A stretch of DNA of 64,000 bases from Devosia sp. XK-2 (lineage in GTDB: Bacteria; Pseudomonadota; Alphaproteobacteria; Rhizobiales; Devosiaceae), in NCBI RefSeq assembly GCF_037113415.1, contig NZ_CP146608.1:3381001-3445000 (forward strand), given 5' to 3'. The position numbers and the translations under genes are program-made. The notes beneath the pieces were generated by a model that saw only the letters and a program-made list of their open reading frames with translations, made no database searches and had not been told where the DNA came from. Below, one piece after another: positions 60,203 through 64,000 of the stretch; position 1 is the stretch's first letter, and the number at the start of each line of letters is the position of its first letter.

Positions 60203-60526
60203 ATGCATAAATTTGCCCTCGGCCTCGCCGTCCTGACCATGGCGGCAGCGCCGGCTTTGGCCCAGACGCCCATGAGCTTTGCCGACGTCGATCTGGATGC
60301 CAGCGGCGAGCTGAGCTTTGCAGAATTGCAGGCCGTCTGGCCCGATCTGACCGAAGACGAATTCAACGCCGCCGATCTCGATGCCAATGGCAGCCTGAAC
60401 GTCGATGAGCTGAACGCGCTCCAGCCCAGCAGCGTGCCTGCACCCGCACCCGGCGACGACACGATGAGCGCGCCGGCCACACCGCTCGACCCGGGCGGGT
60501 CGCTGTCCGACACGTCAGAGGACTAA
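60203..60526 (+). CDS. Secreted EF-hand protein 2
   Basis: 107 aa. Signal peptide (FALGLAVLTMAAAPALAQ) and two EF-hands, DLDASGELSFAE and DLDANGSLNVDE, both with canonical ligand spacing. The sequence around them (WPDLTEDEFNAADLD) parallels EF-hand protein 1 (WPDLTEEAFIAADTD), so the pair is a tandem duplication. An extra Pro/Ala/Asp tail of about 30 residues is unique to this copy. Confidence 0.88.
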   Translation: MHKFALGLAVLTMAAAPALAQTPMSFADVDLDASGELSFAELQAVWPDLTEDEFNAADLDANGSLNVDELNALQPSSVPAPAPGDDTMSAPATPLDPGGSLSDTSED

Positions 60527-60533
60527 GTTCAAG

Positions 60534-60560
60534 AAAAGGCCGCCAATGGCGGCCTTTTTT
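60534..60560. terminator. Terminator after EF-hand gene 2
   Basis: AAAAGGCCGCC and GGCGGCCTTTTTT make a 7-bp GC core with A/T flanks and a 3-base loop; six T follow on the plus strand and TTTTC on the minus strand. It serves the EF-hand gene and probably also the convergent EamA gene. Confidence 0.85.
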
Positions 60561-60565
60561 CCCGG

Positions 60566-61447
60566 CTAGTCCAGGCGAATGGGCGGCTCGCTTTTCCTGG
60601 CCTTGCGCAGGGTGACGATCAGCCCGCAGATCACCAGCAGGGCCCCCAATATTTCGATCCGCGTGACGGTCTCGCCCAGCACCAGATAGCCCGATGCCAG
60701 GCCGGTAATGGGAACCAATAGGGTAAAGGGCGCCACCACCGATGCCGGGTGCCGGCCCAGCAGCCAGCTCCAGATGCCGCCGCCCAAAAGCGTCGCCGGA
60801 TAGGCCAGAAAGGCGATCAACCCCGCATCGGACCAGGAAAACTCTCGAAGCGCCGCCGAAATAGCCGGCCAGCCCTCTGTCATGAGCGACAGGCCCAGAA
60901 GCGGTAAGGGCGCGGCCAGCACGCCCCAGACCGTAAACGAGATCGCATTGACCTTGCCGGCCTTCTTGGTGAGCACATTGGCCAGGCCCCAGCTCAGAGC
61001 CGCCAGCAGCACCAGGCCCAGTGGCAAAAGATTGGTGACCTCCAGCCGCTCCGAGGCGATCACACCAATGCCGGCAAAGGCAATGCCGGCACCGATGACC
61101 TGAAAGCGGCTCGGCCGTTCGCCCAGAAGCACAAAGGCCATCACCATGGTGAAAAAGGCCTGGGTCTGCAGCACCAGCGAAGAAAGGCCCGCCGGCATGC
61201 CCCAGGCCAGGCCCAGATTGAGAAAGCCGTAAAGCGCCACGCCAAAGGCCAATCCGAACGAGACAACGATCCAGGCCGGCGCCTTGGGGGGCCTGACGAA
61301 CAGCACGGCCGGGAAAGCGGCGGCCGCAAAGCGCAGCGCTGCCGCCAGGATCGGCGGCATGGCCTCCACGCTCAACTTGATCACGACGAAATTAAAGCCC
61401 CAGATGGCGACGACCAGAAGGGCCAGGAGGATGTGGCGAAGCGGCAT
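60566..61447 (-). CDS. DMT-superfamily (EamA) transporter 2
   Basis: 293 aa, ten helices in two EamA repeats (LLALLVVAIWGFNFVVIKLSVE; LPLGLVLLAALSWGLANVLTKKAG). Resembles RhaT/YdcZ-like EamA exporters such as O-acetylserine/cysteine exporters (EamA). Start ATG 61447 (MPLRHILL); the longer frame runs into repeat B. Substrate inference is weak. Confidence 0.9.
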   Translation of the reverse strand: MPLRHILLALLVVAIWGFNFVVIKLSVEAMPPILAAALRFAAAAFPAVLFVRPPKAPAWIVVSFGLAFGVALYGFLNLGLAWGMPAGLSSLVLQTQAFFTMVMAFVLLGERPSRFQVIGAGIAFAGIGVIASERLEVTNLLPLGLVLLAALSWGLANVLTKKAGKVNAISFTVWGVLAAPLPLLGLSLMTEGWPAISAALREFSWSDAGLIAFLAYPATLLGGGIWSWLLGRHPASVVAPFTLLVPITGLASGYLVLGETVTRIEILGALLVICGLIVTLRKARKSEPPIRLD

Positions 61448-61492
61448 GCGCGAAACTTTCAGGGCACCTCTGACGCGGTGCCGATGCCTTAT

Positions 61493-61626
61493 TCCTCTCC
61501 CCCTCGGGGAGAGGTGGCTCGGCGCAGCCGAGTCGGTGAGGGGGAACTGACCACAACGCAAGCGGCTGTGGAAGTGTCCCCCTCATCCGGCGCTTCGCGC
61601 CACCTTCTCCCCCGAGGGGGAGAAGA
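61493..61626. repeat. Dispersed palindromic repeat B
   Basis: Two hairpins, CCTCTCCCCCTCGGGGAGAGG at the left and CTTCTCCCCCGAGGGGGAGAA at the right, joined by GGCTCGGCGCAGCCGAGTCGG and CCGGCGCTTCGCGCC. The ends pair with each other, so the unit is a long imperfect palindrome of about 134 bases between EamA and asd. Similar in layout but not in sequence to repeat A. Confidence 0.75.
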
Positions 61627-61636
61627 ATAGTCGAGA

Positions 61637-62680
61637 TCAAGCCGCCAAAGCCCGGGCCTTGTAGCCCTTTTCGATCAGAGTCTCGGCGATCTGCACCGTA
61701 TTGAGTGCCGCGCCCTTGCGGAGATTATCGCTGACTACCCAGAGGGCGAGGCCGTTTTCGACCGTCACATCCTCGCGGATACGGCTGACATAGGTGTCAT
61801 ATTCACCCACGCTCTCGACCGGGGTCGCATAGCCGCCCGCTTCGCGCTTGTCGATGACCGAGACGCCCGGCGCTTCGCGCAGGATATCGCGGGCCTCGTC
61901 GGCCGTGATCGGATTGGCAAATTCGAGATTGACCGCTTCGGAATGCCCCACAAAGACCGGCACGCGCACCGCCGTGCAAGTGACCTTGATCTTGGGATCG
62001 AGGATCTTCTTGGTTTCGGCGAGCACCTTCCACTCTTCCTTGGTGTAGCCGTCTTCCATGAACACATCGATATGCGGGATGACGTTAAAGGCGATCTGCT
62101 TGGGGAACTTGCCCGGGGTCGGGCTGTCATTGACGAAAATGCCCTTGGTCTGGTTCCACAGCTCGTCCACGCCTTCCTTGCCGGCGCCCGAGACCGACTG
62201 ATAGGTCGAAACCACGGCGCGCGTGATCTTGGCGGCATCGTGCAAAGGCTTGAGCGCCACCACCAGCTGCGCTGTCGAGCAATTGGGATTGGCGATGATA
62301 TTGGTGCGCTTGGGATCGGCAAGCCAACGATCCAGCACATGCGCGTTCACTTCCGGCACGACCAGCGGCACATCCGAGTGATAGCGCCAATAGCTCGAAT
62401 TATCGATCACAATGGCCCCGGCCGCGGCAATCCTGGGCGCCCATTCCTTGGAAATCGAGCCACCGGCCGACATGATGGCGAAATCGACCGTGGAGAAGTC
62501 GAAATGCTGCAGGTCCTTGGCCTTGAGCACCTTGTCGCCATACGACAATTCCTTGCCGATGGAGCGGGACGATGCCAGCGCAAAGACTTCGTCAGCCGGG
62601 AACTTGCGCTCGGCCAGAATATTGAGAACCTCGCGGCCCACATTGCCTGTGGCCCCGACGACAGCGACGCGATAACCCAT
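61637..62680 (-). CDS. asd: Aspartate-semialdehyde dehydrogenase
   Basis: 347 aa. Makes aspartate semialdehyde for lysine, methionine, threonine and diaminopimelate. AVVGATGNVGREVLNIL binds NADPH; the catalytic Cys lies in NPNCSTAQ; SVSGAGKEGVDELWNQT and the substrate-binding VFVGHSEAVNLEF are intact. Start ATG 62680 (MGYRVAVVG) is the canonical N-terminus. Confidence 0.97.
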   Translation of the reverse strand: MGYRVAVVGATGNVGREVLNILAERKFPADEVFALASSRSIGKELSYGDKVLKAKDLQHFDFSTVDFAIMSAGGSISKEWAPRIAAAGAIVIDNSSYWRYHSDVPLVVPEVNAHVLDRWLADPKRTNIIANPNCSTAQLVVALKPLHDAAKITRAVVSTYQSVSGAGKEGVDELWNQTKGIFVNDSPTPGKFPKQIAFNVIPHIDVFMEDGYTKEEWKVLAETKKILDPKIKVTCTAVRVPVFVGHSEAVNLEFANPITADEARDILREAPGVSVIDKREAGGYATPVESVGEYDTYVSRIREDVTVENGLALWVVSDNLRKGAALNTVQIAETLIEKGYKARALAA

Positions 62681-63098
62681 AATGGAACTCCGGTTCCTTA
62701 CCATTTTCGCCCCCCGCGCGATGGGCTGGGCCATCGCGGTCAGTGCTTTTGCGCCTCTCCCCGTCGGGAGTGCGACCCGGGGAAAAGCGTCAGGCGGTTT
62801 TGGTGGTTTTGGTCATGGCAGGCATGCCCCCGGTGGTGAACCGGGTGGTGGCAAGAGCGGCTTTGATGCTGCTGCGGCTGCGCATGACGAACGAGGCTTC
62901 CTATGAAAAAGCAGGACTTGTCATACGCCGAAATAGGAAAGAGTCAATGAATTTGCCAGCCATGCCTCTTCCAAGACGGTGCCGTCCCCGGACTTGATCC
63001 GAGGACCATTACCAGCGCATACCGCATTGAGAGTGGCCCTCGGGTCAAGCCCAAGGGCAGGCCAGCGCAGGGCTGAATGCCCCGAACCGAGGAAAAGA
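62681..63098. other. Intergenic region with repeat C fragment
   Basis: About 420 bases between asd and the flavoprotein gene. The stretch 62985-63060 has CGGACTTGATCCGAGGA and CCCTCGGGTCAAGCCCAAGGG, related to repeat C copy 2. The rest has only short frames. The asd promoter should lie here; none identified. Confidence 0.45.
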
Positions 63099-64000
63099 AT
63101 GCCCGATTTCGACGTGATCATTCTGGGAGCCGGCGCCGCCGGCATGATGGCGGGCATAGAGGCGGGCAAGCGCGGCCGCAAGGTGCTGGTGGTGGACCAT
63201 GCCCGCGATCCGGGCGAAAAAATCCGCATCTCGGGCGGCGGACGCTGCAATTTCACCAATATCAATGCCACCCACCAGCTTGGCCGCGAACGCTTTTTGA
63301 GCAGCAATCCACGTTTTGCGCTCTCCCCGTTGTCGCGCTACACGCCCGAGATGTTCATTGCCCGGGTCAAGAAACAGGGCATTGCCTTTCACGAAAAGAC
63401 GCTGGGACAGCTCTTCTGTGACGGCCCGGCCACCCAGATCGTGGCCATGCTGACCAATGACCTGCGCGCCGCCGGCGCCGCTATCTGGACCGGACGGCAG
63501 GTGGGGAGCGTGGAAAGGGCCGGCGATGAATTTGACGTCATGATCGGCGATGGACGGGTGACCGCCTCGAGCCTGGTGGTGGCCACCGGTGGCAAATCCA
63601 TCCCCAAAATGGGGGCCACGGGCCTGGCCTATGACATTGCCCGGCAATTCGGCCTCAAGGTCACCGAGACCAGACCGGCCCTGGTGCCGCTGACCTTCGA
63701 GCCCGGTGCGCTCGAGCAATTAAAGCCCCTTGCCGGCGTCTCCGCCAATGCCATTGTCGGCCACGGCAAGACGCAGTTCGAGGAAGCGCTTCTATTCACC
63801 CATCGCGGCCTTTCCGGCCCCGCCATTTTGCAAATCTCGTCCTATTGGCGCGAGGGCGACACCATTTCGGTCAACCTGCTGCCCGGCGAGGACGCGCTGG
63901 AGCTGTTCCGCGCCGCGCGCCAGACCACGCCCAAACTGCATCTGCAAACCGTGTTGAGCGAGAAACTGCCCAAGCGCCTTGCCCAGCTTCTGGGCGACAT
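63099..64000 (+). CDS. BaiN/HI0933-type NAD(P)/FAD flavoprotein, cut by window end
   Basis: Open from ATG 63099 (GAGGAAAAG upstream) to the window edge, 300 codons. FAD-binding VIILGAGAAGMMAGIEAGKRG, family signature EKIRISGGGRCNFTN, LGQLFCDG, VVATGGKSIPKMGATG and LFTHRGLSGPAIL. These are the HI0933/YhiN/BaiN marks. Reaction unproven for most members, which are thought to be flavin reductases acting on small substrates. About 90 C-terminal residues are missing from the window. Confidence 0.92.
   Translation, partial: MPDFDVIILGAGAAGMMAGIEAGKRGRKVLVVDHARDPGEKIRISGGGRCNFTNINATHQLGRERFLSSNPRFALSPLSRYTPEMFIARVKKQGIAFHEKTLGQLFCDGPATQIVAMLTNDLRAAGAAIWTGRQVGSVERAGDEFDVMIGDGRVTASSLVVATGGKSIPKMGATGLAYDIARQFGLKVTETRPALVPLTFEPGALEQLKPLAGVSANAIVGHGKTQFEEALLFTHRGLSGPAILQISSYWREGDTISVNLLPGEDALELFRAARQTTPKLHLQTVLSEKLPKRLAQLLGD

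Overview
The window is GC-rich alphaproteobacterial chromosome, most likely Hyphomicrobiales and probably Devosia or a relative. This rests on gene order (rplU-rpmA-obgE-proB-proA-nadD-rsfS-rlmH-envC-like-ctpA-rppH; an atpHAGDC operon without the Fo genes; sdhCDAB; priA divergent from xerC) and on the style of the proteins. No species-level marker is present.

Left part, 1-19.2 kb, is accessory. It opens with a chimeric pseudogene in which a topoisomerase IB remnant runs in frame into a LacI-regulator remnant. Next comes a cluster (2.2-10.3 kb) with a two-component system on one strand. Facing away from it are a PepSY protein, an acidic secreted protein, a DUF2271 protein, a PepSY-membrane/flavodoxin/NADPH reductase, an ApbE flavin transferase, a metal P-type ATPase with a one-base frameshift, and a VIT/CCC1 iron-manganese transporter. 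I read it as a regulated trans-membrane electron-transfer and metal-handling module. From 10.5 to 18.4 kb a minus-strand operon encodes a LacI regulator, a complete sugar ABC transporter and two GH32 fructosidases (one secreted, one cytosolic). A perfect 17-bp inverted repeat lies in front of the binding-protein gene. The block ends at a decayed tyrosine recombinase next to a tRNA-Ser(CGA), which looks like an old integration boundary.

Middle part, 19.5-34.4 kb, is core: MBL-fold hydrolase, L21 and L27 with promoter and terminator, four tandem GNAT acetyltransferases, obgE, proBA, nadD, rsfS, rlmH, a LytM/EnvC-like protein, ctpA, a YibQ-type deacetylase, rppH and an amino-acid racemase. Then come two chemoreceptors (34.4-39.2 kb), the first preceded by a free periplasmic PDC sensor protein and an intercistronic hairpin.

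Right part, 39.4-64 kb: F1-ATPase genes, priA, an omptin-like outer-membrane protease, xerC, two EamA transporters, a secreted protein made of six cysteine-containing repeats, the succinate dehydrogenase operon with three small genes between sdhA and sdhB, a Nudix hydrolase, DUF1737, a beta-carbonic anhydrase, two secreted EF-hand proteins, asd, and a BaiN/HI0933-type flavoprotein cut by the window edge. Three families of dispersed palindromic intergenic repeats occur here and between obgE and proB.
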